Assembly: GCA_963669155.1 (NCBI GenBank)
Contig: OZ022581.1
Coordinates: 15,020,335 to 15,084,334, forward strand
Direction: 5' to 3'
DNA: 64,000 nucleotides
Source of the DNA: Arbacia lixula
Lineage: Eukaryota; Echinodermata; Echinoidea; Arbacioida; Arbaciidae
Below, piece by piece: positions 10,985 through 44,200 of this stretch. The position numbers and the translations under genes are program-made. The notes under the pieces were generated by a model that worked only from the letters and a program-made list of their open reading frames with translations, searched no databases and was not told the origin of the DNA. Position 1 is the stretch's first letter. Each line of letters opens with the position of its first letter.

Positions 10985-12760
10985 ATATTACTTTACACTG
11001 GGGCGCCGTAACTCAATAACAGGGCGGATATAGCCCTCATACATAGTCAGCAAGTCACGTATCGGTGCAGAAAAAAAAAACATTTCAGTAAACGGAGTAT
11101 TGTGTAGCTTGCCATTGGCTCGTTTGGTAACGTCATTCATATGTAAGTCCCATTTCAGATCAGTTTGGATTGTGACGCCCAACTCGTTCATGCTGTGTAC
11201 CAGCTCCAGGTTGTGGTTAGCAAGCATGATGGGCGTTGGGATAGGAGGAGACCGCATGCAATTGACCTCCATTTGCGTACATTATGCAGGATTTAGTTTC
11301 ATATTGTTTTCAGTCGGCCATGCTGCAAGGTTGGCTATGGCTGTTGGCATGTGAGATGGTTGATTAAATTTACGGCATTCAACCATGGTCATGCCATCAA
11401 CATACTTATATGATTTGATACCCCCAGGGGATTGTGCATCGTTACATTGCTAAGAACACGATTGGGCCTAGACGTGTTCCCTGAGGCACAGTGGCGTGAA
11501 GATCGGCCCAGCTCGAGACGGTTCCGCTATCATGTATATCGTACACATTGTTGGCGCGATGTCAGGAAGCCTGCTATCCACGGTATGAGAGATGGGCGAA
11601 CACCAAGTGCGAGAAATTTCGTCACCGCTATCGTATGATCTATTCGGTCGAACACTTTACAATAGTCAGTTGCCACGAAAGTTGTCGAAGATTTCGGAGT
11701 ATCCGCGTTCAAAATTGTGCAAAACGTTTATAATAGAATGGGATGTGGAATTTTTTCCGGTTTCCAATTCCAAACTGCATTGGGTCAATGTTTCGCTCAA
11801 TATGTCCATGTTGCCACAATACCCTCAGCAATTTTCGCAAAGTGATCAGTTAGGGACATAGGGCGCAGTTTATCTAGGCTAGGGGGGGGGGGTGGCTTTG
11901 AGGTATGACGATTACTCGCTTCCATTTATCAGGGACAATAACATCACGTTGTGATGTGTTGATGATGTGTTGACGAGTGCGAGGGGGACAGCGAGCTCGA
12001 ACGAAAAGTCACGTAAAAGTCTCGAAGGGATGTTGTCGGGTCCGCACGCTTTTGATGTTTTAGTCCGAGCCAGAGATTTTTGCACCTGTATTGGAGAGAC
12101 CGATGGACACGGTTTGTATGCGGGTAAGAAAGCGAGTAGGTTTGACTTATCCAAGGGGTGCAAGTCAGCTGTGATGGAAGTAAAATGCTCATTTATCCTG
12201 TTAGCTATCAAAAATGTGTCTTCTTGGTCAGTGCCATCGATTTGTATGGGGGAAGGTCTTTTTGATTACCGGTTATGACACGAATTTCGCGATTCCAAGC
12301 AGCAGGGTTGCTTTTCTTCAAACGCTGCACACGGGTTTGGGTAGTATTCAGACTTGGCTTTCTCTATAGCTCTTTTGACTTTCTTTACGTCGCCATTCCG
12401 CCATATGATTGCTTTCAAATGCCTTCTGACATTTGCGAATGAGCTATTTAATAATACCCGTCATCCACGGTTTGTCGCAAGAGTGAATCTTAACTTTCCT
12501 AATCGGGAAGTGCGTGTCGACTGCAGTGTAAAGGGTCTGGTAGAAAGACTCGCATTGCGCGTTGGCGTCATTTCTTCCCTATAACTTCTGACCAATCATA
12601 TGCGATGGCCCATCTGCCAAACGAACGTTTAGAGCTGCCGGGCATTGGTCGTTTGACGAGGGTTTTGTCTCATTTCTCGGTGAGTGGTATAATTTCGGTT
12701 TCCATAGTAATGGAACGTGGTCGGAAAGGCCATTCAATACATTTCAGCCAGTAAAACCTG
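10985..12760 (-). pseudogene. Decayed LINE: pre-RT linker and reverse transcriptase
   Basis: The minus strand contains, in order and in shifting frames, a pre-RT linker (near 12.5 kb, THFPIRKVKIHSCDKPWMTG), a segment IANRINEHFTSITADLHPLD with KACGPDNIPSRLLRDF (about 12211-11960), the RT catalytic-region block DYCKVFDRIDHTIAVTKFLA with GVRPSLIPWIAGFLTSRQQC (about 11712-11530), and a downstream block with LGVTIQTDLKWDLHMNDVTK (about 11272-10988). These belong to the CR1/Jockey-like non-LTR class. Frameshifts, stops and missing stretches show it is not functional. It lies between genes A and B, on the same strand as both. Confidence 0.85.
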
Positions 12761-13106
12761 CAGGTTTTGATTCAACATTGAATACTTCCAGGTTGAAAGT
12801 AAATCTGCATTTTTTAAAGTATAGGGAAATATGTGAGATTAAGGTAAAATATTTGCAATCGTGTTATGTTTTAAACATTAAGAATGATCACAATAACTAT
12901 CATTATACGGACAAAGAAATTATAGACTGTTTTCTTAAACCAGGTATGGGTATCATTTTTTCTGTCCTTTCTTTTCTCTTTCTTTTTCCCCAGATGCATT
13001 CCCGCTGGCAGGCTCACTCCCATAACTATGCACTACTGGGAGGTTGATGTGTGGCAGATATTGTCAACAATGGGGTGAATAGATAATGTAATGATGTGCG
13101 GGTGTA

Positions 13107-13138
<32 letters not shown>

Positions 13139-14354
13139 ATTATTGAATACAGAACAAAGGGCAGACACAAATTGTCGTTGAGAGATTGTAAACATTATTT
13201 TATTACCTATAAAATTGTAACCAAACGAAAGAAACAGAGATACTTGAGACAGTGTTTACATTACGGGGGAGCACACGAATTCAAAATCAAACATTTATTG
13301 GCCATTTTAAAGGAAAATAGAGCACCTACACGCTTATTTCAGTATCATTCATTCAACTCTTCTTTAAAAAAAGACAGGATAGGCAACCTCAGTTTAAAAA
13401 CTGATTTACAGGTGCGCCCTGTATATACATGTAAAATAATTATAGGTGGTATAGTAAATAAAGTGCATAAGAATGATAGAACAATCCATCCAGTGGCATT
13501 AAAGACGACATAATAATGACACGATACACTTTTAAAGCATTATGTAAATAGCTATATATCTAATGTGTCTATACGACAAACAATGTGGTATGATACCATG
13601 AATGTAGTCAATATAATCAATATGCATAAAACATCACGACACATTTCTGCCAGGAAGTGCCAGAGAGAGATTCAAAGAGATTGAATAATTGAAATACACA
13701 AATACACAAACTAAATAAGACTTGGCACGATAGACAAGAGAATCAAGGTAAGCGGGTACATGTCCCATCCTTAGAACTAACCTCTGTTGGGATTCCTGTC
13801 CCGTCTACAGCTTGTATAGAGCTCGTGAACAGGTGCCTCATTATCAGTGAGTGTATGTCACAAATGACTAGCATACTAAAAACATGATTCACACGTTCCC
13901 ATTGTGTGTGTATAGGGGGTGCAGAGAGTGGGGAGAGGGAAGGAAAAAGGGACAGGGAGAGAACAAGAGGGAGAGAGAGAGATTGATTGATGGTGTGACA
14001 GTGAGATGTGACAGTGAGATATACAGTGAGGTACTGCACCTGATATTCCTCATAACCCTAATTTACACTGAAAATCGTCATCATAAGGTCAGAACATGGC
14101 GAAGGAAAGATTATCAAAAGGTATTGATTCTCATCTTAGTAGGTTCAAATGCGTGAACTGACTTAAAAAAAAAAAAACTATATGGATGTGGATTTTAACC
14201 TCAATACTGTGGGTAAACTTTAATCAGAGGTGCTTCAGCTTTCTCTTGGCCCTGTTTTACTGGTAAGTCAATCAGCCTATCGTAGGTCAGGTGCCCCGTC
14301 CTTCTCCCCGGCCATAAAGGCCAATGTATAATTAATGGGCTGTGGTAGATTGAA
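12761..14354. other. Intergenic, no gene recognised
   Basis: It holds a (TG)n run at about 13111-13138. An open frame on the plus strand (13091-13513) begins inside that microsatellite and resembles no family I know. Short purine-rich sequence lies near 13915-13985. Confidence 0.5.
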
Positions 14355-14786
14355 GGGGAGCGCTCGTTATTCCGATGGTTCGAATACTCCGAGGGCTCGT
14401 TATTCCGAAGGTTCACCCTTCTAAAGATTCGTTAGTCCGAAAACAAAATAAGGTTCCTTATTCCGAAGGCTAGTTAGTCAGAGAAAGAAATAAGGTTCGT
14501 TATTCCGAAGGTTCGTTCGTCCGAAAAAGAAATAAGGTTTGTTTTTCCGAAGGTTCGTTAATCCGGAAACGAAATTAGGTTCGATCCTTATTAACGAACC
14601 TTCGGAGAAACGAACCTTATTTCGTTTTCGGATTAACGAACCTTCGGAATAACGCCACCAATGCACGAATTAACGAGCCTTTTTTCGTTTTCGGACTAAC
14701 GAGCATCGAGGTATAGGCAATTTACGTGTTTCAGAATAACGAACCTTCGGAATAAACGAACCTTCGGAATATCGAGCTGTAACCAG
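14355..14786. repeat. TTCCGAAGGTTCG-type repeat, copy 2, palindromic
   Basis: The left half reads TTCGTTATTCCGAAGG units and the right half reads the complement (CGAACCTTCGGAATAACG units). The roughly 430 bp therefore form an imperfect fold-back. The right end carries the family terminus in reverse (GGAATATCGAGCTGTAACC) and the ACACGTAAATTGCC core in reverse. Confidence 0.8.
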
Positions 14787-15544
14787 ATTGAAGGGGTCTG
14801 GGACCGGAGAAAAATGATATTGTTAGACAGGAGAATTGGATGATTCTAGCACGAAATACAATGTACTGAAGTTAACACTACTAATTATGATAAAGATAAG
14901 AATGATGATGAAAATAAAATTAAAATATTTATATCTTACAAACCTCCTCAAAACTTGTAGATTTTTTGCAGCTCCCATTTTGACTATCCTTTTATTCTAT
15001 ATGTACAGTAAATGTTAAAATTGTATGATTTTGAAATAAAACCAATTTTGAATTGAATTAAATTGAACATAGCCAGCTAGCTTTAATGCATTTTGTTATG
15101 GCTTTGCCTGTATTATACCACTCATACCCAGCTCGAGCAATGCCTTTTACGATGGCTGGGCAAAGTACTATATCACCATCACGGCCGGGATTATATCCAA
15201 ACCAACTGGATCATGGCTACGCGTGCCACGCCTGCGCTTCTGTCTCAATGTCGCGGCATTAGCAACTATTGGTAGGCATGAAAATACTGCACCGCCAATG
15301 CATACCAATAGTCAGAATAGTACACGAGACGGCTGGCTGCGCGCACACACGTACATGACGTACTCGCACACACTAGTACGCGACATCAGCAAACTTTGTG
15401 CGTTTGTACGTTCATAGACATAAGGTAACACAATGAGCAAAATGAAACTGCGCTACCTTTCTTCGCTTAATTTTCAATAAGATATCTTACATTTTGTCAT
15501 TGTTGATGAGTGATAAAAAACAAATAACCAATGTCATGAATGTT
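14787..15544. other. Intergenic, downstream of gene B
   Basis: AT-rich sequence includes an AATAAA-containing stretch ending in GAATTGAATTAAATTGAA (about 15030-15065), which looks like the 3' tail of an interspersed repeat. No gene was recognised. Confidence 0.45.
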
Positions 15545-15660
15545 CTGCTATGAACTGGTAAATATATTACCTCGGCGGGGTTGAAATGACCATTACCATA
15601 AAGCCTCGGGTAATGGTCATTTCGTCCCACCTCGTTAATATATTTACCAGGTAATAGCAG
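15545..15660. repeat. Hairpin element with about 50-bp arms
   Basis: The left arm starts CTGCTATGAACTGGTAAATA and contains GAAATGACCATTACC. The right arm is its near-complement and ends TATTTACCAGGTAATAGCAG. The loop is about 10 bp. The element lies about 200 bp downstream of the gene B stop codon, so it may be within the 3' UTR. Confidence 0.75.
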
Positions 15661-15855
15661 CACATAGGTTAGTTGTATACTATATTTTGATTAAATCATA
15701 ATTTCATTACAATTAATAAGAGAAGTATACAGTTTCTACTGAGAAACACTGTATATTATGCATGATCAAAGCTCATCGTCCATCACATCCGTGTTTCAAG
15801 GTTCGTTTTGTAATGTTCATAGTCTTGTCCACTCCATCAGGATTCCTATACTGGC

Positions 15856-36187
<20,332 letters not shown>

Positions 36188-36860
36188 TATCACACAATAA
36201 CTTGTCAGAATACATGCGAGAGATCAAAGATTTAAAAAGCTTTTGAGAGTTTCCTTCTCGATAAATGATCTACGATATGTATTGGCGTTTAGCTTTTTAG
36301 ATCGATAAAATACATCCATCTTATCACTTACGTCACAATAACCGAAGGATCCGCGCGGATGCGCGTATTAACAGAATACCCCGACTGATTTTTTTTGTTC
36401 ATGTTTTTCTGAAAAACGACAAGTGGACACTGAATATTTTGGCCGTAGTTGGATACCTTTACTAGAAAAGTAAAAATTCTGAATGTTTTTTGTATAACCT
36501 ATTTGCACAACTAGAGCACAATGCTTTATTTGTTTCTTAAATTACAGAAATAAGTGTCTGATTAACATAAAGAAAAGATATGAAAAGTCCAATGACCTTT
36601 GAACTCTGACTATTCAGGAATTTTACCCAAAATGTCGACAGTCTATCCCACGTATATAGATCCATCTTCGCACGATGTTTCAAGAGAATTGCACCCTTGG
36701 ATTTTGATTCATTGTGAAAAATATATAGCAGTTAAATAGTAAAATATATATATGGGGCAGTTTTTAGCCAGTTTTGGCAAAGTTCACTAACCTTTGACCT
36801 CTGACCCTTCAGGAATTTTACCAAAAATGTCAACAGTCTATTCTCAAGTAATTATCTATC

Positions 36861-37303
36861 TTTGTATGAGAATTGCATCCTTTTTATTTGTCTTTATTCT
36901 GAAAAAGGTCAATTTTGGGCAATTTTTCACAAAGTTCATTGACCTTTGACGTTTGACCATTGACCTCAATCAGAATTTACCCTTTACATACTTCATTGGT
37001 TTCATGCAACACGCACATGTACCAAGTTTGAAGCAAGTCTGGTTACACGGTTCTCAAGACCGTGCCAAAACGGATTCGGGACGGACGGACAACCCGAAAA
37101 CATAGCCTCCGCCACGAAGTGGCCGGAGGCATTATGTTTTCGGGTTGTCGGGTTGTACCCGAAGGGTGTAAAATAGGGGTCAATTCTGATTGAGGTCAAT
37201 GGTCAAAGGTCAAAGATCAATGAGCTTTGTGAAGAAATTGCCCAAAATTGACCTTTTTCACAATAAAGTCAAATCCAAGGATGCAATTCTCATGAAACAT
37301 GAA
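36861..37303. repeat. Fold-back element with about 120-bp arms and nested hairpins
   Basis: The left arm (36861-36977, with AAAAAGGTCAATTTTGGGCA and GACCATTGACCTCAATCAGA) is the near-complement of the right arm (37181-37303). In between, CAACCCGAAAACATA and TATGTTTTCGGGTTG pair around the hairpin GCCTCCGCCACGAAG/TGGCCGGAGGC at 37108-37133. This fits a fold-back or MITE-type transposon. Confidence 0.8.
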
Positions 37304-38123
37304 ACATATTACCACAATAGCAGATTGATCTTTTCATGTAGGCCTATACAGTTCTTGGTGTGGGAACAAATAACGGGCTGCGGGTTGCGTAACGTTTTTT
37401 TTTTTCTTTTTATTTAACATCTCTGCGTTGTATTAAAGTATTTAAGTAAATAAATCATGATATCAATTCAGGTAAATGAATATATCGGCACAATATTACA
37501 ATAACAAAACACACAGGGATAGTCAAACCAAGGATGCTTAAACATCCTTGGTCAAATATTGTCATTGATACACATAAAATAGATTTAGTAAAATGTAAAG
37601 TTATTTTAATTTTTTCATTATCTTTTTACAACATTTTATAAGGCGCACTTTACATTTGGAAGAATTTTAAAAAAATGTTTCATCTTCTTTGTATTTTTTT
37701 TTTTGTTGTTTAAATATGTAATGACTTTCTTTCGTCTGCAAAAAAGGAGGGGCATTCAAATAGATAATGAAATTCGTCCCGTATTAACTCACAGAGACAA
37801 TCGGTGGTGATTGGAACATCTGAATCTCAAGTTGCGCATGCGCGTATAGTATTGCGCGTATTCTTTATACGCGAACTGTGAATTTCAGAATGCATGATGA
37901 TGTACGTGTGTGAATGATAGCACATACATTATGCATGCACACACGCACGCACTACGTAAGTGTACATAAAATACGTAAAGTGCAAAAAACTACCGCAGCG
38001 TGCACGCGTGAGTAGCATAGCAACGCAATACGGTACGTGGTAATGTTGGCATTTAACAGTTAAAAGTAGAAAAAGTTCGAGAAGTGACCGCGAAAACAGC
38101 TCAGTAGTCATCCAATTGTAAAA

Positions 38124-38131
38124 TATAAATA
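38124..38131 (+). promoter_or_regulatory. TATA box of gene C
   Basis: TATAAATA lies 60 nt before the gene C start codon, so transcription could start near 38155 with a roughly 35-nt 5' UTR. Confidence 0.55.
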
Positions 38132-38191
38132 GAGACCGGAAAAGTGGAAGTATCAACAACAAAAAAAAGAGAAAACTAAATTAAGTCCAGG

Positions 38192-38294
38192 ATGGCCAGA
38201 TCTCCGATGTCTCAGGAGCATGGCTGGCTTGTTTTCGTGGTCGTTTTCATCAGCATTGGCATCGTAGCTGGGGAACAAAATTATGGCCGTGAAG
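38192..38294 (+). CDS. Gene C exon 1: start codon and signal peptide
   Basis: ATG in [11 protein letters not shown], then the hydrophobic core [16 protein letters not shown] and EQNYGRE. The donor is GAAG/GTGAGT, phase 1. A second in-frame ATG at residue 6 is possible but the first has the better upstream context. Confidence 0.82.
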
Positions 38295-41200
38295 GTGAGT
38301 CTACTCTAGGTTAACTTTATTTTATTTTATTTTATTTTTATTTTATTTTGTCTTGTCCGTGTCATTGACATTGATCTGTAGGATGTACGGGGATGTACAT
38401 TTAACACTAGATCTAAATTAACTTGAATAAGTTCAACAAGGTTGGAAAAGAAATTTGTCAAAACAATGTGGAATATCATTCAGAATCATATTCCAATCAA
38501 TTCAAGGACAAGGTCGATAATCCCCGGCGTTGGCCTTGCGCCAGAGTGACACAGTCACTTGTCTCATGTTCGTTGGATGGAAACGAATTATTGAAAGAAA
38601 ATAAAATATAATGGATGTGGATGCATACGCTGCTGGACCAGATATTGCAGCGGGGAATTTATAGTCTAGATCTACCTCAGTCTAAGACTAAGTTAGACTC
38701 TAAGTCACACATTGAAGAAAAGTCAAGACGTAACTAAGTTTCAGAATACTACCCCGAGATTGGAATTGAATATTATGAGTGTCTCTGACTCGGCCCCGGG
38801 CACCGTGGCTGGTGGGCCTGGGGTAACTGAACTTCGCGTGATCAGGGTAATCAAAATTAGGCTGTGGAATGCACCCCACCCCTTCCTCCCTCAAAGAAGA
38901 TTGTTCAGAAGGAACAAAGTCAAGTTAGACGTGAACATCAAATCAAGGAAGACCCACGAATCAACACTAGTCCCATCCAATCACTGCCGCACCATTGACA
39001 TTGTGATTTTTACAAAATTTGAGCTGACTGACAATGTAGGCCTAGGTCTAGCTTGAACTTGACAATTTAGCATTCATTAGGCCTCCACCCACCCCTAACA
39101 CTAACAGTTATACAAAACGAACAGATCTCAAGCTCAAAGAACCTCTTGCTTTTAAAGACAGGTCAGTAGGCCTATGCATTTTACCGACTGAGTCCCACCT
39201 CTAGCAACGAGGTTAAGAACTGATCTCACGCAAAACCATTTAAGTCGATAGGCATGGCTTCTATGGAGCAAATAGGTTTTTCCAACTGTCCAATGAAGGA
39301 AAAAATTAACACTTCGAGTCTAGTTTAAGTCTAACTAAATGGCATTAGAGCTGCTTATGATGGAGCGTGTTCATGAGCTAAGTTGTAAGAGTAGGCATTT
39401 TTACGGTATTTCTCTAAAGTTTGGAGTATTTTCACATGTTCTTTCAAAGCTCAATCCATCCACTAGTCTCTCACTACTTTTTATTGTTGTCGTTGAATGC
39501 GAACACGTTGAGGATGTTTGTAATTTTCTATGACACTGACAGACCTTTCCATTGCTTGTTAATCATGTTTGTCATGCTTGAATGTTTATATCAGAATATA
39601 CCGGTAGAGGATTAAATTCCCATTGTTCAGATATGAGTCCGATTCGCTCGTACTTATAATCCAGTTTATGTTTATTCGAAATTAACTTGATTAAATCAGT
39701 GTTCACTTCCTTTAGTTTGTGTCTTCTGCTTCTGCTTCTGCTCGATACTGTACAAACGCCTCAGTGATGTGGCTATCACGTACAGATCGACTCTACATAG
39801 ATCTTAACCTTTATTTGTCCACCATACAGAATGTTTTTTTTTAAGTACTTGATGTTCAGATGCTAATAATTGAAAAAGTATTTCATACTTATTACTAGAA
39901 TTGCAGATAAAGTGCAACAAAACAACTTCCATTTGGTACCTTTCCTAAATCAGCAATGTCAAACATCGCTGAATTCTTTGTCTATGAAGATGGCAGGTCA
40001 AAAATACTCACTTGTTGAAACTTTGGGCTAATGAATGAAGTTCCACACATTCATCCACACATTCATCCACACAGCTATTCAAAATAGTGTTTTGCTACAG
40101 CTCAGGCTGTATTGTGGGCTGAACACGAAGTGGATGTTTTGCGAAATTACCCGGCTATGGTCAGACGTGCTGTTCAAGACTTCGGTGCTGTAAAAAAAAA
40201 AAAAAAAAAAAGAAAAAAGGGAGGACATGAGGAATGTGTCGATGTATGAGGTAAAATTTAGCACCAGTTGTTATTACTATAAAACGAAAATGTAATGCAA
40301 ACTTAACACATTTAATCACAAATTCACTCAACATTTGGATATTTTACAAACTTGTAAAAAGCATTTATCGCGAAATGTCGGTCATGCATGATGCTTGACA
40401 TGCGCGAGTGGTATCGAATAAGAGTAGAGGTGTTTTACCTAGCTGTTCTTAAGCTAAGAACTACTTTACGCACGACTGGTTACCATTTCTTGTGGTAAAT
40501 GAGATACCACAATCTGTTCCTGCTTTAACGCAGTAGGAGTTAATCTCTAACAATCCTAATCAAATTTCACTAATCATAAACTTTGTATTCACATGTATTC
40601 ACACACTTGTTAACAAAAAAAAAATCGGGTAAAAGTGGATGAAGGCTGAATCCTCCCCTGTATATTATACACATATAAATTTGATGCGAAATAAGTGTCT
40701 TGCCCCTCCCCCCCCCCCCCCCCCCATACAAAATTCTGACTACGATGGCTGTGGATGGCTGTTTTGCCCCGCCCCCTCCCCCAGCCAGAAAAAGGGGATC
40801 GGCGCCCCTGTTTGAGGTCTCAATCGCTCCTATTCTGGTCCAAACAATCCCCCACCCTGCGCAGAGCGATATTTTTTTTTTAGATTAATAAGTAATAAAC
40901 ATTTAATCAAGAACAGATCTTTTAGTAGAAATTTTGAACTCGGACAAAACAATTTCAAAATAGACCAATAGACCTACTCCCCCAGCGAAATTTACAGGTC
41001 TGGCAATGAGAGATAAATATGATATCCTGCATGAAAATGAACAGCCCCATAAGCCAATGATCACCCATTTGCAAAAATTCTGCTCATTCAATCGCCCTGT
41101 TACTGATAGTTCAGCTCCTTCCCACCCGCATAACAATTGAATAACAACGTAGCCTTTAGCCAAGGCATTCGGCGCTTTTATTTCCCAAAATGTGCCGAAC

Positions 41201-44200
41201 GAGTCTGCATACATAAGACTATCATGCGAGGCGCTTTCGCTGCCAAGGCAGCTCGCTCGCGCGATCGCGCGATCACTACCGTAAACGCACACTGCTTTAG
41301 TCTTTTTTCAAACCTTGTTCGGCGAGCGAGGACTCGACCAAAGGCTAATAACAACGGTGATTCTACCCCTCCATCACGCGTGTGGCGAAGACAGGAAAAC
41401 CGGAAGGGGAGGCGTGGCCACGCCTCCTCTTCAGGTTTTCCTGGCTTCGCCACAGATTATTTCAGTTTCGGACTAACTAGCCTTATTTCTTTTTCAGATT
41501 AACGAACTTATGGAAAAAACGAACCTTGTATCGTTTTTCGGATTAATGAACCTTATTTCGTTTGCGGATTAACGAACCTTCGGAATAACGATCCCTATTT
41601 ATATTTTCAGATTAACGACCCTTCGAAATAACGCCACAAATGTTTAGATTACCAAACCCTTTTTCGTTTTCGGACTCACGAACATTGAGGTATAGGCAAT
41701 TTACGTGTTTCGGAAAAATGTTACAAACCTTCGGAATAACGAACCTTTGAAATATCGAACTGTAACCTGATTTTCACTGGTAGTATCCTCGGTAAGTCAT
41801 TTCAAATGAAAAAGTCATGTTCATAGTTTGCACCTCTCAATTTATTCTTGAATAAAAGTCACACTGATTGCAGGAAAAATCACTCTAATTTGTCAGTTCG
41901 TAACACATTTTACCCGGGTTTGACTAAATTTGCATTCTGAATACATTCCGAAATATTTAACTGCAATGTTTTTTATAATTTTATTCCAAACGTCAGTTTA
42001 CAATAACTGGAAGCGTAACTCGCGTGACAAAGAAGAAAATATCTACATGTACCTCTTCCAAAGTTGAAATGAGAAATTTAATGTTTTGTTATATTTAGTG
42101 CGCTTGAAACATAAAGGATTCGTTTAAAAAAAAAAACTCTCTGCAAAGTAAAAAATATATATTGTGACTCGTGCGACGGTTTTCGTATAGACGATTTTTA
42201 TCCTGAAAATCTAAAGAAGTTAAAAGAAAAAATTAATTAGAAGCTTAATACCTAATGAAACTGAAGGTGTGTTATTAAGCAACTGGTTGAGCAAAAAACA
42301 AGTTATTTGGCTATGGACACTTTAAGTGTCTTTGGGAGCCTTTCCTGACCAATTTGAGGGTAAAAAATTTAATCCATGTTCTACCAAAGTGAGATGAAAG
42401 CACAAATAGGGCATTTTGCATGGAACTTTGGATTTATACAATTCAAATATCCTTTTCGCCAAATTCAGAAAATATACACTGTATGTCATTTATCTCAATT
42501 CTAAATTTGGAGATACAGGTAGGCGTTAACACTTACACGGAATGGCTGTACAGTTCTTACTGCATAATCCGAGCCAGATCGCAATGTAATGTATGTTGAA
42601 AAGTACGAGAACGTGTTATCAGACCATTTTAGTCGATGATGATCATGACATATAATCTTGTCAGTATATGAGTCAGTAGCGATGGTATCGAAGCTCGTTC
42701 GTGTATATTTTGCAAAGTTCATTCTTGTCTTGATATTAATCTTCTGGTTTGATTTGCGCAGCAACGGAAGGGAATCTCAGGTTGATTCATGGCGAGACAG
42801 AGAACGAGGGAACGGTGGAGATCTACCACGGAGTCCGATGGGGAGGCGTGTGTGACTACCCCTGGTCGTGGGAAAACGCCAATGTCACCTGTCGCCAATT
42901 AGGCTTTCCGGGAGTGCAGAACAAATACAGAAGGGTATGTACATGGAATCACTTCTGATTTGAGCATACATTGTATTTAATGTGGATGAAATTGAAGGAT
43001 GTAGAAAAGAAACGGAGTCATACAATTGGAGAGCCCATTCCCGAACAAAAGAAGTCAAACTTGGGGAGAAGCTTACCAAAAGTGAAATGTGACATGGAAG
43101 GTTTGTAGACTTGAAAGCTAGTGTTGGACACATAATAAATACGTATGCATGTAATGTGGGTAGGACGACATGACGTAAACATCGAAATTTGTAAGAGTAG
43201 GAGCCACTGTCTCTATCTGCTGCATCCCTCTCATCATTCTGATAGTTCGATGTACGACCATCCCTTCTAATAAAACGTATGAAGATAAAATTTACAACCG
43301 GACTTGAAAATAGAATTTTCAGTATCATTTTCTGTAATGTTTTTGGGATGACATGAAAATATGCTCCTCTGGAGTTATCGGAAAAAATGGGAAAATTTGG
43401 AAATTACTTGCCTGTTTAGAGAGATTTGAAGAAAAGGAATATGTTCGTCTAATAGCATATTGAGTTCTCGAGGATAGAGGCTGAATGAATGATGATTTCC
43501 ATTTCTGCTCCTTAACTAGTCATACCACGGAGATCATGTCACGACCTTCTGGGTGTTCAAGCTCATATGCCTTGGAAACGAGACGATGCTCGACCATTGC
43601 CCACACGACCCCTATGGACGTCCATGGGTGTGTAATTCACAGTGGGGCGCAGGCGTACAATGTCTTCCAAAAGGTAAAATCATCTTTATCATTTTTACAC
43701 AATCAACCAAACCATCCAATTGGTTATTCAAGAGTCTTACATTTACGGGTTTCCAGTTCAATAGTAGTATTTAATTCTATGAGTATCAATACATACCTTT
43801 AGTGCATAATGGTCCAAAGAGTAATACTAGTACCCAGTTCATATACTTTACATTCATACAAACAACACCTTCAACGACTTTCGGAGAAGGGCCTATTAGT
43901 ACATTTGTGCAGTAGTCATCTCCCCAACCGGTCTAAGCCTGAGTATGAGGCAACATTTACATGTGTCACAGAAAGTTTCCATATATATCATTTTTTAGAA
44001 CGAGTAAATGTTCATAGAGATTGATTGTAACCTACTGTAAAATGGTATTGATCAGATGTGTGGGGATCTATCGTAACCATTCGATTGATTGCTAATATCA
44101 TTTTAGAAATGGTCAGGAGAATCGTAATAAAGTTCATATATAACTGATTCTGTGTAATACGGGGCAAGGTGTGTCTTTTGTTATTCCGATTTCCAAGCAA

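Larger units (their letters stand above)
36188..38191. other. Divergent intergenic region between genes B and C
   Basis: About 2 kb between two start codons pointing away from each other. It contains TTTGACC repeat units (36590-36980), a long fold-back (36861-37303), AT-rich sequence with homopolymer runs, and a TATA box for gene C at 38124. A shared regulatory region is possible but not shown. Confidence 0.6.
38295..42761 (+). other. Gene C intron 1 (4.5 kb)
   Basis: No exon was recognised. It holds a poly-A run (40191-40211), one inverted-repeat-family fragment (40425-40600), a poly-C tract (about 40708-40725), a 74-bp palindrome (41381-41454) and a TTCCGAAGG-type repeat (41458-41772). Small open frames at 38.4-39.6 kb show no family features. 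Confidence 0.55.

Noticed and set aside
13091..13513. 140-codon plus-strand frame
   Set aside because: Begins inside a (TG)n microsatellite, no recognisable domain, no splice context, AT-rich codons; kept only as a note in the intergenic entry.
41137..41502. 121-codon plus-strand frame and its minus-strand shadow
   Set aside because: It runs through the 74-bp palindrome and a CG-rich repeat; both strands are open because of the palindrome.
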